Below are positions 36,585 to 46,971 of a stretch of 64,000 bases of DNA, piece after piece. Under the pieces are notes generated by a model. The model was given only the letters and a program-made list of their open reading frames with translations, searched no databases and had not been told where the DNA came from. Location: contig JAULJL010000032.1 of NCBI GenBank assembly GCA_030761205.1, positions 10,235,134-10,299,133 of the forward strand, written 5' to 3'. Made by a program: the position numbers and the translations under genes. Every line of letters starts with the position of its first letter. The first letter of the stretch is position 1. The stretch is from Fremontodendron californicum. Lineage: Eukaryota; Streptophyta; Magnoliopsida; Malvales; Malvaceae.

Positions 36585-39500
36585 ATGGAAGGATTGATTA
36601 TGCAAACAGATAATGGCTTCGCTTTGGCTGACGTATCCACCAATTCTCACGTGAAAGAAGTGGGTGCAGATCTTAGTTTTGTGACGCAGCCCTCAGCAGC
36701 TGCTGCTGATGATGATCTTGAGATGCACTATGAATTAATTGCTGGTGAATCTGTTCAAATACCTGGATGGTATGCTAATGTTCTCAAAGAATGGCCAGGT
36801 ATATTTATATTTTTTTTATTCGAAATGGAAATTCATTGTCAATGCCTACTTTTAGAATTTCAACTATTCTGCCTTGTAAGGTTTACATGTTGAAATTTTA
36901 TAATGGGAATATATTTACGAGAAAATATCTATTTATATTAATTTTATATATTTTCATTATTTTTTATGTGATTAATATTTTAACAGTCCGACCCTCATAT
37001 TCCATGTTCTATTCACGTAGATCATGGATGTCGAGTTTTGAGTAAATTAAAAATGTCTAACTATTTGTTCGATGTAAACAACTTTCAACCGTTAAACATA
37101 TATTAAAAATGACAGTATTCTCGATCAATATGATAGAGATATCAGATCGATTCGAAACTTTACGTGCACGACAAGTACAATTATGTTGCTAAATCCAAAG
37201 GTCGGTTTGTTAAAATATTAATTGTATAAAAAATTAATTTAATTTTATACTAATATAAGTGGATCCTCTTCTTTATTTATTATTACAGTTAGAATATGAA
37301 AAGCACCTTGGTGTGAACTGTTAAACCCTTGAATACTTTTATCTTAACAAACTAAAATATCCAGGTAAAATACTTTATTATGAAATTTCAAAATACTACA
37401 TCATTTTCAGTACTAAAGTGTCTAATTTGACTCATTTCAGATTTTATTTTTATATGTAGAATATGTGTTGCTGTTTTGGTAGACATATATCATGTATCAA
37501 TTAGACTGGATATGTTGATGATAGAGTATTGATTAACAATTTAAATAACGGTTGTAACGCGATGTCGTAATTAGAGTATAAATGATTAATAGTTTGTAAC
37601 TGTTAAAATCACGATCATGAATTCCATATATATAAATTCAATTTATAATATATATTTTTTTATAAATAAAATATTATAAAGTGTCATAAATTAATTAAAA
37701 ATTATTAAAAATTTATGATTATAATTATTATATTTTATAATAAGTTGTATAAAATAAGGATTGTAATTTAAATCCTTTGCCTGCCACTGACCAGTGAATA
37801 TAAGCTGAGATTTGCTGATATAGGAGTCAAAAAGTTGTTAATTAAAAGCGGTTTTACACTTTGCATGCAGGGGAGGCAAAATTCTACAAAATAGAAAAGA
37901 TATTGTTTCATGGAAAGTCAGAATTCCAGGAACTTCTTGTATTTCAGGTACCATAATATATGAAAACACCGAGAAAAAAAAGTTCCAAAAAAAATACACA
38001 AATTAACCGGATTAATGTTGGTGCTGCTATTCTTTACAAATAATATTTCCTTGTATATATATATATATATATGCAGTCGGCAAAACATGGCAAGATTGTC
38101 ATCCTCGATGGATCTCTTCAACTCACCGAGCGGGATGAATTTGCTTACCAAGAAATGCTCACTCACCTTCCTCTTTGCTCCATTCCAAATCCAAAGAAGG
38201 TTTTCTACAATCCTCTCTTCTTAACCAAGCTAGAGAGCAATGTTTTCTTGTTCTGTTTTTGGTGATTTCTCTTTAAAAAAAAATTGTCTATATATTTCCA
38301 ACAAAAAGCGCAGCCATAGAACTAAAACTAAAACTTCAACTTCCTTCCCCTTTTAGGTTCTACTTGTTGGAGGAGGAGATGGTGGTATTCTACGAGAAAT
38401 ATCCCGTCATCCTTTTGTTGAGGAGATAGATATCTGTGAACTTGACAAAATGGTGATCGACGTGAGTAAACTGAAGTTCATCTTACTTGCCTCCAAACCC
38501 ATTTTGAACTACTATTAAGAAATCAATTAGACCTTGAAACTATGGACGTTTTTGTGAATTAATTAATGCCTCAACTGTTTCAGGTTTACAAAAAATTCTT
38601 TCCTGATATAGCTGTTGGATACGAGGATCCCAGGGTGAATGTACATATAGGCAATGGTACGCAACTTGGCAGTTTTCTATAGCTTGTTCTTGTTTGACCA
38701 TAATTGGAAAATTATTTCGTTTTACAGCTTCTTGGAAAGTGTTTTAATTTCATGTTTCCTTGTTTAAAAAAAAAAAAAAAAAATGCAGGCGTGGAATTCA
38801 TCAAATCTGTTCCTCCAGGCAAATATGATGCCATTATATTGGATGCATTCCAGGAGATGGGTATCTCTCTTTTTCTCATCTTATTCTAAGTATTTCTTCA
38901 ACTAGTATAAACTGCTGTTTATATTGGAAATACTACTTAATTTTCAACTCAAGCTATACATATTCTTAATTATGATGAAACAGGGCCTATTGCAGTAGAG
39001 CTCGGGGATGGACGCTTCCTGGAATCAGTGGCAAAGGCTCTTCGCCCAGGTGGAGTCATGTCTTGCCCAGCAGAAGGTCCGTGGCAGAAAGATTTCAACC
39101 TTGCACATATGGTGGCAAATTGTCGAAAAGTATTCAAAGGATCTGTCAATTATGCTTGGACAACAGTTCCTGCATATGCTAGGCATGGACTTTAATTAAT
39201 TTACAAAGACAAAACACTGTTTTCATAAATTTTTTGTCCTTTACAATTCACGCATCTGGATTCACTTGTCAAATTTCGTTTTCAGTGGGGTAATCGGATT
39301 CATGCTTTGCTCCACTGAAGGACCTGCATTAGACTTCAAACACCCAATAAATCCTTTAAATCCAGAAAGTTTTGGTGTAGCAAAAGAGCCACCCAAGTTT
39401 TACAACTCAGAGGTAAGTCCTTTTAACCCCCCTCCCCTCTCTATTCTTCACTGCTCCATCTTTTTTTTTTTTTTTTTGGTCTAATGAATTTAATTACTTT

Positions 39501-39592
39501 CTCTTTTGTTTTTTTCTTAATTATTGCAGATTCATACTGCATCATTCTGTCTGCCATCTTTCACCATGAAGATGATCGGTTCAAAAATCTGA
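36585..39592 (+). CDS. Spermidine/spermine-synthase-like aminopropyltransferase, nine exons, divergent active-site loop
   Basis: Exons: 36585-36798, 37871-37947, 38077-38199, 38357-38461, 38584-38656, 38789-38860, 38984-39182, 39286-39412, 39530-39592. They give 350 codons and a TGA, with every phase matching. The family moves an aminopropyl group from decarboxylated S-adenosylmethionine to putrescine or spermidine, and plant putrescine N-methyltransferases derive from it. Seen: WPGEAKFYKIEKILF (exons 1-2), DGSLQLTERDEFAYQEM (exon 3), the nucleotide-binding VLLVGGGDGGILREISRH and acidic ICELDKMVID (exon 4), KALRPGGVM and GSVNYAWTTVP (exon 7), SGVIGFMLCSTEGP (exon 8), and KFYNSE joined to IHTASFCLPSF. 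Odd points: the family's DSSDPxGP loop reads DAFQEMGP, keeping the first Asp but not the second, and TQAESIW reads CPAEGPW. Intron 7 needs a GC donor (AG/GCATGG at 39183); reading through it meets a stop at 39193. All other introns are GT-AG. The start is the first ATG of a frame that fits family length. Altered substrate use or a decaying paralogue are both possible. Confidence 0.85.
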
Positions 39593-40479
39593 TCAGGAGC
39601 TTAAAATGGCAACGGAATTGAGAATGTTTAAATTTGACATTTGTCATTGTTTCCAATTTAATCTCTCATGATGCACCCAAATTAAACTTTAAAATGAGTC
39701 CTTTAAAGTGGGTGCAGAACTGTTCAATTTTTATGAATGTCAAAGCTCCATTCTGTTCTTCTTTTCCCAAGGCAATTACTTCATGGCTAATTCACATCAA
39801 AATTAAAATGTGAAATGTGAATATTATTGGTTACTGGACTAGGAAGTGACAAGGAAAATCCTGATCACCTTGTCTCCTTTTATACTTCACCAATTTTATC
39901 ACGGGAATAATAATTTTCCTAAAACAATTGCTGAAGAAGAGCAAACAAGACACTAAGAGGACAAGAATCTGCCCTAAAGTTGCTATATAGGTACTCCAAT
40001 CTGACGGTTTATCATGTGAGGTCCAACACAATTCTCATCAATACATGGATATGGTTGATGAGCTGAGACCTATAAGTACCCAAAAGTAGTTTATGGCATT
40101 TATAGAAAGAGAATAACTTATATTAGGATCATCTTAAAAAATAAGTTTTTTAGACATTAATAAAATAATGACACATTATGATTTTTTTTTAAAGACATGT
40201 AATTGTTATTATATATTCATCCTTAACTAATCAACTTTTATTAAATCAATTTACTCCCTTTTTAACTGTAAAATCAATTTACATTTTACTATAATTGTTG
40301 AAAGGATACTGATCCTTTTAATTTACTCTCTTTTTAACTGTAAAATCAATTTACATTTTACAACAGACCAAAGGTTGGCATACTGATCGTTTTATTGATG
40401 GAACAGAAGCCGTTTTGCATTTTAAATATTTCATTGTTTACAAAACACTCTACTCCCACGACAAAATATATATATTGTT
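39593..40479. other. 3' flank of the polyamine-synthase-like gene
   Basis: About 0.9 kb with no further gene. The 3' UTR presumably lies in the first 200-300 bases; no clean AATAAA signal decides its end. A direct repeat of TTTTTAACTGTAAAATCAATTTACATTTTAC type occurs at about 40260 and 40332. Confidence 0.5.
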
Positions 40480-40627
40480 GAAAGTGAACAGGAACAGGGA
40501 TCAAGGCCATTTTTTGCATCATACAAATAGGATTATCTGGACAAACCCCGTTGGATGTGGCTTTAGTGAAGAATGTTCAAATCAGGAAGAGGAACATTCA
40601 AATTCAAAACGCTCATCGCATGAAGTG
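40480..40627 (+). pseudogene. L1-type LINE, left part (ORF1 fragment, 5'-truncated)
   Basis: The frame reading GHFLHHTNRIIWTNPVGCGF and EECSNQEEEHSN ends at the AAGTG duplication. It continues in the same frame right of the Reina-type element at 45872, where the fused reading goes on as VEETSEFLEV. The left edge is uncertain. LINE copies are commonly truncated at the 5' end, which fits the absence of the rest of ORF1. Confidence 0.6.
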
Positions 40628-40890
40628 TGATATGAGCTAATGGAATTGAGTGAGTTACAGAAATAAGAATGTAGAAGAGAGATGTCAGAGGAAAAGAGAA
40701 GAAGAATTTTAGAGGAGAGAGTGTGTGTTGTAACTGTATTCTGTTTTCTCTCATTTCCATTTCCCAATTACAATATATTCTTCCTGATTTCATAACAGAC
40801 TCAACTAATGGACTGAACTTTCTTTATTTACTGGGCTGTAACAGCCATTAAAAGACCCCATAAATTGGGCATATAAACTGAACCATAACA
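40628..40890 (-). repeat. 3' LTR of the Reina-type element
   Basis: 263 bp, TGATATGAGC to ACCATAACA. Differences from the 5' LTR that I can see are at about 40643, 40658, 40679, 40682, 40823, 40828, 40844 and 40875. Confidence 0.92.
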
Positions 40891-40904
40891 ACTACCCTCC
40901 CCTT
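40891..40904 (-). other. Polypurine tract of the Reina-type element
   Basis: On the minus strand it reads AAGGGGAGGGTAGT, directly inside the 3' LTR. It primes second-strand synthesis in the family. The integrase/chromodomain frame ends at 40921, 17 bases away. Confidence 0.85.
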
Positions 40905-40920
40905 CGAACCACCCTTGTCC

Positions 40921-42195
40921 TCAAGGGTGAAAGTCTGGAAACTGCTTCCGGAGTGTAGTCAGGGACTCCCAGGTTGAGTCTTCAAGAAAGGTATTCCTCC
41001 ATTGTACCAAGACTTCAGTAACCAGCTGGCCATTCCGTTTGTTCATATGTCTATCCAGCACACTGATAGGTTCTTTTATGAGCAAGCCATGACTATCCAA
41101 CAAGGGAAGCTGGGACGGAACAAGAACTGTACCCACATGTTGCTTAAGCTGAGAGATGTGGAAAACGGGGTGGATTTTGACTCCGACCGGGAAGTCCAGT
41201 TTGTAAGCAACTGCACCAATCCTGGCTAAGACCTTATAGGGACCAAAAAATTTAGCAGCTAATTTCAGGCACTTCCTGTTAGCTACTGACATCTGTCTAT
41301 AAGGTTGAAGCTTCACATAAACCCAATCACCAACTGCAAACTCCCGATCTGATCTCCGTTTATCAGCCTGCTGCTTCATACGATTTTGTGCTCGTTGCAA
41401 GTAAAACTTCAGAAGTTGTAAGGCAGATTCACGAGCTTGCAAACTGCGATCAACTGCTCCCACAACAGAGGAACCTGCCAAATAAGGTAGATGAAGTGGT
41501 GGGGGCTGTCCATAAACAACTTGATATGGAGTTGTGTTAGTAGCAGTATGGAAAGTGGTATTGTACCACCATTCAGCCAAGGCCACCCATTTACACCAAT
41601 CTGCTGGTCTCTCTCCCACCATACATCTCAAATAGGTCTCCAGCCCTCTATTAACCACCTCAGTTTGCCCATCAGTCTGAGGGTGATAAGAGGTAGACAG
41701 TCGAAGTTTTGTACCCATCAATTTAAACAGCTCTTGCCAAAATGTGCTAACAAACACTTTATCTCTGTCAGTGACAATGCTTGAAGGTAATCCATGCAAT
41801 TTATAAATGTTGTCCAGGAACAATTGGGCCACTGTCAACGCTGTGAATGGATGAGACAACGGTAAGAAATGAGCATACTTGCTCAATCGATCAACCACCA
41901 CCAAGATGACCTCCTTACCCCCTGACTTGGGCAAACCCTCAATAAAATCCATTGAAATGTCAGACCAAATCCGATCAGGAATTGGAAGTGGTTGCAAGAG
42001 GCCAAGAGAGGCAGCCAAATCAGTCTTGCATTTTTGACAAACTGAGCACTCCTTAATGAACCTCCTGACATCTTTCTTGAGACCTCTCCAAAACACAACA
42101 CTGCCTAGCCTTTTCATAGTGGCAGAAGCACCTGAATGACCCCCATCAGCTGAGCAATGAAAGTAAGTTAAAAGATCAACTCTTAGTGGCTGGTC
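40921..42195 (-). pseudogene. Integrase with chromodomain (Reina-type element)
   Basis: This inserts the element's cDNA into chromatin. The minus strand shows the zinc-binding H/H/C/C region (YFHCSADGGHSG ... CSVCQKC), and the core with its three acidic residues in SMDFIEGLP, VTDRDKVF and DGQTEVVNR. The C-terminal chromodomain (EPISVLDRHMNKRNGQLVTE ... VQWRNTFLEDSTWE) is of the type that reads methylated histones. From 42117 to the stop at 40921 the frame is open (398 codons) and the catalytic triad is intact. A stop at about 42196 cuts it from RNase H upstream, so the polyprotein as a whole is broken. This is the best preserved part of the element. Confidence 0.9.
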
Positions 42196-44037
42196 CTACC
42201 CAATGACCAGTTTACCTTTTCGTTTAAGTTGTCCAGCTTGCCAACTGTACTTAGAAGTTTGTCCTGTGCCTGCTTTGATTTTATGAATCAAATGTATCAT
42301 ACTCGGATCACTGAGCCGGGATTGTTGAATCCGGTGGATCAAGTCACTAGTCACTACTGACATAGCATTCAGGGCCAGAGAAGGTTTTCGAGATAGGGCA
42401 TTAGCGACTGTATTGGTAGATCCCTTTCGGAACACCAATTCATAATCATATCCCATCATTTTGACCATCCACATTTGTTGAGTTGGTGTGATAGTCGCCT
42501 GATCCAGTAAGAAGCGCAAACTCTGGTGGCCTGTTTTAATTTGGAAATGTCTCCCTAGAAGATAGGCATTCCATTTCTTCACTGCTGCTAGGATTGCCAA
42601 CATCTCCCTCTCATAAACGGACATGCCTTGATGTTTCAGGGATAGGGCTCTACTGAAGTAGGCAAGAGGTCTCCCTTCTTGACTTAAAACAGCTCCAATG
42701 CCTCCATTAAAAGCATCCGATTCCACCACAAACATCACACTGAAGTTAGGCAGTGCAAGAACTGGGCAGATGTTATAGCTTGTTTCAGTTGAATGAAGGC
42801 TGAGTGAGCGACATCATGCAATCCAAAGGCTTCTTTTTTTAACAATTCAGTCAAAGGTTTGGCTATAGCTCCATAATCACGAATAAACAGACGGTAATAA
42901 CCTATGAGACCTAAAAATCCCCTGAGCTCCTTAACTGTCAGTGGTATTGGCTAGTCCAAAACACTAACAATCTTCTGCTGATCCATAGCCACACCGTCGC
43001 AGCTAATAATGTGCCCCAAGTATTCAATCTGGTAGGCTCCAAAGTCACACTTAGATCGCTTGACAAACAATTGATTAGTGAGAAGAATGTCGAAGACAAC
43101 TTGCAGATGTTGTAGATGATCTTGCCAATTCGAGGAATAAATCAAGATGTCATAAAAAAAATAAAACAAACTTCCGCAAGTATGGTTGAAAGATGTAATT
43201 CATAAGACTCTGAAAAGTGGAAGGGGAATTTGTCAAACCAAAGGGCATCACAAGGAACTCATAGTGTCCGTGATGGGTACGAAAAGCTGTCTTATGAATA
43301 TCAGTGTATTTCATGCGAATTTGATGGTATCCAGATCGCAAATCCAATTTGTAAAAACAACAAGCTCCTGTCAACTCATCCAATAGCTCCTCCACCAAGG
43401 GAATAGGAAATTTGTCTTTAATTGTCAGCTTATTCAACTGCCGGTAATCCACACAAAATCGCCAAGTGCCATCTTTTTTCTTCACCAGGACCACAGGTGG
43501 AGCAAATAAGCTCTGGCTGTCCCTAACAATTCCTGCCTCCTTCATCTCCTGTACGACTCGTTCGATTTCATCTTTTTGGATTGTGGGATACCTATAGGGT
43601 CGTAACTTGACTTGTTGACTCTCATCCACGAGTGAAATATGATGGTCATGTAAGCGATGTGGTGGAAGGGCAGTAGGTATAGAGAACAATAGCTGATACC
43701 GAACAAGCAGCTCATGGAGGTCCAGAGGTAACGTAACCAGTTCCTGCCCTTTTGTTAACAACGACATAAAATGGACAGGTTGAACTTCTTGAAACAGTAT
43801 TGTACAAGTTCCCTTGGAAACTGTGTGTGACAACTTGGATATCTGCTTCTTGGAAATTAGCTGTATTCCCCCTGATTGTAGTCCTTGCAAAACTATCAAA
43901 TGATCCTGATAAGTGAACTTCATCAATAGGGCATGGAAATCCCAAATTATAGGACCTAGTGTCATCAACCATTTAACACCTAGGACCACGTCACAACCTT
44001 TGAGAGACAGAACATAGAAGTCCGTATGCTGAACCAA
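42196..44037 (-). pseudogene. Reverse transcriptase and RNase H (Reina-type element)
   Basis: RT runs from about 43850 leftward: LRPYRYPTIQKDEIERVVQE, KKDGTWRFCVDYRQLN, FPIPLVEELLDELTGA, RSGYHQIRM, FRTHHGHYEFLVMPFGLTN. A frameshift falls in a T-run at about 43150-43165, just where the catalytic pair should be; the site reads FFYDILIYS, so one Asp of the usual pair is lost. A TAG replaces a codon after VLD at 42951. RNase H follows: FVVESDAFNGGIGAVLSQ, YEREMLAILAAV, and IKTGHQSLRF, in which the expected Asp is Gly. RT and RNase H are both inactive as written. Confidence 0.88.
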
Positions 44038-44049
44038 CCCTTGTGACTC

Positions 44050-44640
44050 TTATCTCACTGCCTTACAGATCTCCTGAGTTCGCAGAGTCTCCCCATTAGC
44101 AATAGTAACATCAGCCCCTGGAATGGTATGAGTCGCAAGCCCCAATCGTCTGACCATAGTTTGGTCAAGAAAATTGTGTGTGCTCCCTGAATCAACCAAT
44201 ATGATCAGCTGTTGGTTCTTAATCTTGCCCAAAAGCCGCATAGTCTGAAAACCCTCAGCTCTTATCAGAGCATGCAAGGAAATGGTTCTTTCACTCAACT
44301 GTGTCTCCTTTGCAGCTAAGTCATCCACAGATTCCACACAATCAGAGAACTCTTCCAACTCAGTGTCAGGTTCTGCTGGTGTCTCAACAAGTATTTGGTA
44401 TAATTGGGAGCGAACACATGTATGTCCCGGTCCATATTTAAGGCCACACCACATACACAATCTTTTTTTCCGCCGCTCCTCCCTTTCTTCCCTAGTGGAC
44501 ACCCGAGATGGTTTAGAAGTATTGGTCTCAAGTTTGGAATATGAAGGTTTGGTAGTGTTTGGATATATAGGTCTGGAGGTGGAATTGGAATGAGGGAAGG
44601 GGTTTCGTCGAGTTGGTAATAATGCTGGTAAAGGTGAATG
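44050..44640 (-). pseudogene. Gag C-terminus and aspartic protease (Reina-type element)
   Basis: A basic stretch (STREEREERRKKRLC) leads to the knuckle-like CMWCGLKYGPGHTC and then the protease site LVDSGSTHNFLD. The frame ends at a TAA at 44050-44052, and the RT frame at 44037 is in the same phase, so this is a single nonsense codon. Another stop at 44641-44643, also in phase, separates it from gag. Confidence 0.85.
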
Positions 44641-45575
44641 TTAAGTGTAGGGAAGTGGTTTAGATTGCACATTGGTGTGAGAAGGTAATGGAGGGGCTGT
44701 GAGAGGGTTTTTATATGGTACAAAGGATTTACGAGGCAGCTGATACAACATAGACTCTATTTGTTTTACTAATGTCAAAGCATGAGGTAAAGTTTTGGGA
44801 AAGAATAACCTTACCGTTTGTGCAATGTCAGCCTTCAAGTTGCTGAGAAAAATGCTGAGGGCATGATCATCAGAGACCCGTAACAAATTCAACAGGGCTT
44901 CAAACTCCTCATAATAATCTTCAACGGATCCCGACTGTTTCAAGCTAACCAGATCTGGCATAGGATCGGCATATTCAGTATCATTGAATCTGGCTCTCAT
45001 CTCCAATAGGTACTGCTCCCAGCTCATGGTCTTTAAGTCAGGTTGATGTCGCATGAATCTTTGGTGCCATTGTAGCGCCTTCCCGTCTAAATGAATCATA
45101 ACAGTTTGGATCTTTTCCGCAGGAGACAGCTGCACAACATCAAAATACTGTTCCACTTTCAAAACCAACCCAGAAAATCATAACCATCGAAACAGGGGCA
45201 TTCTAACTTGTTTGTTTTGTAAACATGCTCCAAATGCTCAGAAGCAGTGTCCAAGCTCTCTAGTTCATGAATCAGGGGAGTCACGCCCTGTAATTTAGAA
45301 GCATTCTGGCTGGATTGCCCAGAATCCTTCTTCAGCGCATCAGAGGATCCTGTGTCTAGAGGCTCATCGTGTTTACCTCCCAAAGCGAGCTCATCGACTC
45401 GTAACAACATCTTATCAAGCATCTTCTGCATTTCCAGTCCCATACCTTCCAGCCCCGATCGTAATTCTGATCCCAGTTGTTCCACAGAGGTACTGATCTT
45501 GGAATCCAACCGCTCGACCTCCTTCTGCAATGCAGCCAAATCTTTCTGGGTACAGGTAGTGACGCCTTCTACCAT
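44641..45575 (-). pseudogene. Gag (Reina-type element)
   Basis: The start is at 45575 (MVEGVTTCTQKDLAALQKEV), 14 bases past the PBS. A coiled-coil-like N-terminal part (ALQKEVERLDSKISTSVEQL) and the capsid part (KVEQYFDVVQLSPAEKIQTV ... LDGKALQWHQRF) are recognisable. A one-base frameshift at about 45165-45170 breaks it after GYDFLGW, and a stop follows at 44641. Confidence 0.85.
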
Positions 45576-45588
45576 TGCAAGTCTCGTA

Positions 45589-45600
45589 GCTCTGATACCA
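45589..45600 (-). other. Primer-binding site of the Reina-type element
   Basis: On the minus strand TGGTATCAGAGC is the classic complement of the 3' end of plant initiator methionine tRNA, three bases from the 5' LTR. Confidence 0.92.
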
Positions 45601-45603
45601 AGA

Positions 45604-45866
45604 TGATATGAGCTAATGTAATTGAGTGAGTTATAGAAATAAGAATGTAGAAGAGAAATATCAGAGGAAAAGAGAAGAAGAATTTTAGAGGAGAGAGTGT
45701 GTGTTGTAACTGTATTCTGTTTTCTCTCATTTCCATTTCCCAATTACAATATATTCTTCCTGATTTCATAACAGACTCAACTAATGGACTGGACTCTCTT
45801 TATTTACTGGGCCGTAACAGCCATTAAAAGACCCCATAAATTGGGCATATTAACTGAACCATAACA
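45604..45866 (-). repeat. 5' LTR of the Reina-type element
   Basis: 263 bp with the same ends as the 3' LTR; same length, about 3% different. Confidence 0.92.
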
Positions 45867-45871
45867 AAGTG

Positions 45872-46509
45872 GTGGAGGAAACATCTGAGTTTTTGGAAGT
45901 TGTAGTCGAGTCGGCTTCTGCATGCATGGCCAAAGATATTCGTGCCAACTTTATGAAGAGTATAAGAGTGGAGGAAAGTTCACCTTTGATGGGGATTGAC
46001 CAAAATATTAATAATGAGAGAGTGGACCCGGGCTGCACAAAAAATAAGTACCTGCATAAAACATGTGAACCTTCTGACATTAAGGGAGGCACGTGTTCTT
46101 TCAAAGCAAATGCAGAAGTATTCGACAATTTACTTGGGGAGGAATCTGGTGATGAAGATGAAAATATTGCTGTGACAGATACAGGAGATATGCATTTCAA
46201 AGGGCCCAAAAAGTCAAGAAGAGTAGCTGATAAACTGCTTGAGAAAATAACTAAAAGAAGAAAGAGTTCAATAAAGAAGCTTGGGAAAAATGTCAAAGCT
46301 CGGCTGGAAAGTGTTCGAACAAGAAGGTGGCCAACGATTCTCTTTCTGATGGTGACTTCATAAATGGTAACAAAGGGTTTTATAGAAGAGAAGCCATTCA
46401 AACTTGGGAGTTGGGGAAGCAACTTGGTCTTTCGGCCAACTATGATGAGGAATTTATCATTAACAAAATGGAAGCAATGGAGGCTAGAGACAAGAATCGA
46501 GATGTCTAA
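45872..46509 (+). pseudogene. L1-type LINE, right part: ORF1 C-terminus
   Basis: The frame continues from 40627 across the Reina-type insertion (VEETSEFLEVVVESASACMA) through a basic region (GPKKSRRVADKLLEKITKRR). At about 46320-46330 the reading must change frame to give VANDSLSDGDFINGN and AIQTWELGKQLGLSANYDEE, a block I know from the region before the endonuclease in plant L1 elements. It stops at 46509. In family terms ORF1 packages the LINE RNA; this copy is broken. Confidence 0.65.
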
Positions 46510-46609
46510 GGGTTGTAAAGTTGGCCTCGTTAGTTCAAAATCTTGAGTTAACTATTTGTGGTGATTCTAATACTTCTAGTTTTGTTTCTTGTTTGTTTTC
46601 TTGTAAAAG

Positions 46610-46971
46610 ATGAAAATATTATGTTGGAACATTAGAGGAATAGGGCGTCAAGTGAAACAGAAAGCCATTAAGAAATTGGCGTGTTCTTACAAAACTAACA
46701 TGTTTCTTATTCATGAAACCATGTTAGAAGAAGTGATTTTTTTTTCTAATTAGGAATCTATGGTATGATGACGAATTTGACTGGGCTTTCGCTCCCTCTA
46801 TTGGGAAATCTGGGGGCCTACTATCCCTTTGGAGTACGAAGGAATTTCAATGCAGCAAGAAATTTTGTGAACAAAGTTGGATCGGTATAGAAGGTAGATG
46901 GAATCAATCTCAGGTTGACTGCGTTGTTGTTAATGTCTACGCCCCTTGCGACAAAGAAAGGAAGAGGTTAT
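46610..46971 (+). pseudogene. L1-type LINE: start of ORF2 (endonuclease)
   Basis: The start codon at 46610 opens MKILCWNIRGIGRQ, the N-terminal signature of the AP-like endonuclease of plant LINEs, followed by HETM (the QET-like site). A frameshift occurs in the T-run at about 46737-46746. The downstream frame gives SGGLLSLW, WIGIEGRWN and VVNVYAPCDKER, all typical of the domain. It is cut at 46971 by the LTR of Athila-like element 3. RT and the 3' tail must lie beyond the window. Confidence 0.8.

Larger units (their letters stand above)
40628..45866 (-). mobile_element. Complete Ty3/gypsy chromovirus, Reina type, 5239 bp, with TSD AAGTG
   Basis: Two 263-bp LTRs (40628-40890 and 45604-45866) start TGATATGAGC and end ACCATAACA, with AAGTG on both sides (40623-40627, 45867-45871). 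On the minus strand it has the PBS for initiator methionine tRNA, gag with a cysteine motif, protease, RT, RNase H, integrase, a C-terminal chromodomain and a polypurine tract. Short LTRs, this PBS, the ~5.2 kb size and the chromodomain point to the Reina clade. The LTRs differ at about 8 positions by eye (3%). It sits inside a LINE ORF and carries its own stops and frameshifts. Confidence 0.92.

Noticed and set aside
39008..39199. 63-codon frame at exon 7 of the synthase-like gene
   Set aside because: It is in a different frame from the conserved KALRPGGVM ... NYAWTTVP reading and is an overlap artefact.
41002..41784. Plus-strand frames opposite integrase
   Set aside because: They are antisense shadows of a well-supported integrase/chromodomain frame.
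44316..44723. 135-codon minus-strand frame in the Reina-type element
   Set aside because: It is a shadow frame; the true reading with the zinc-knuckle and protease is in another frame.
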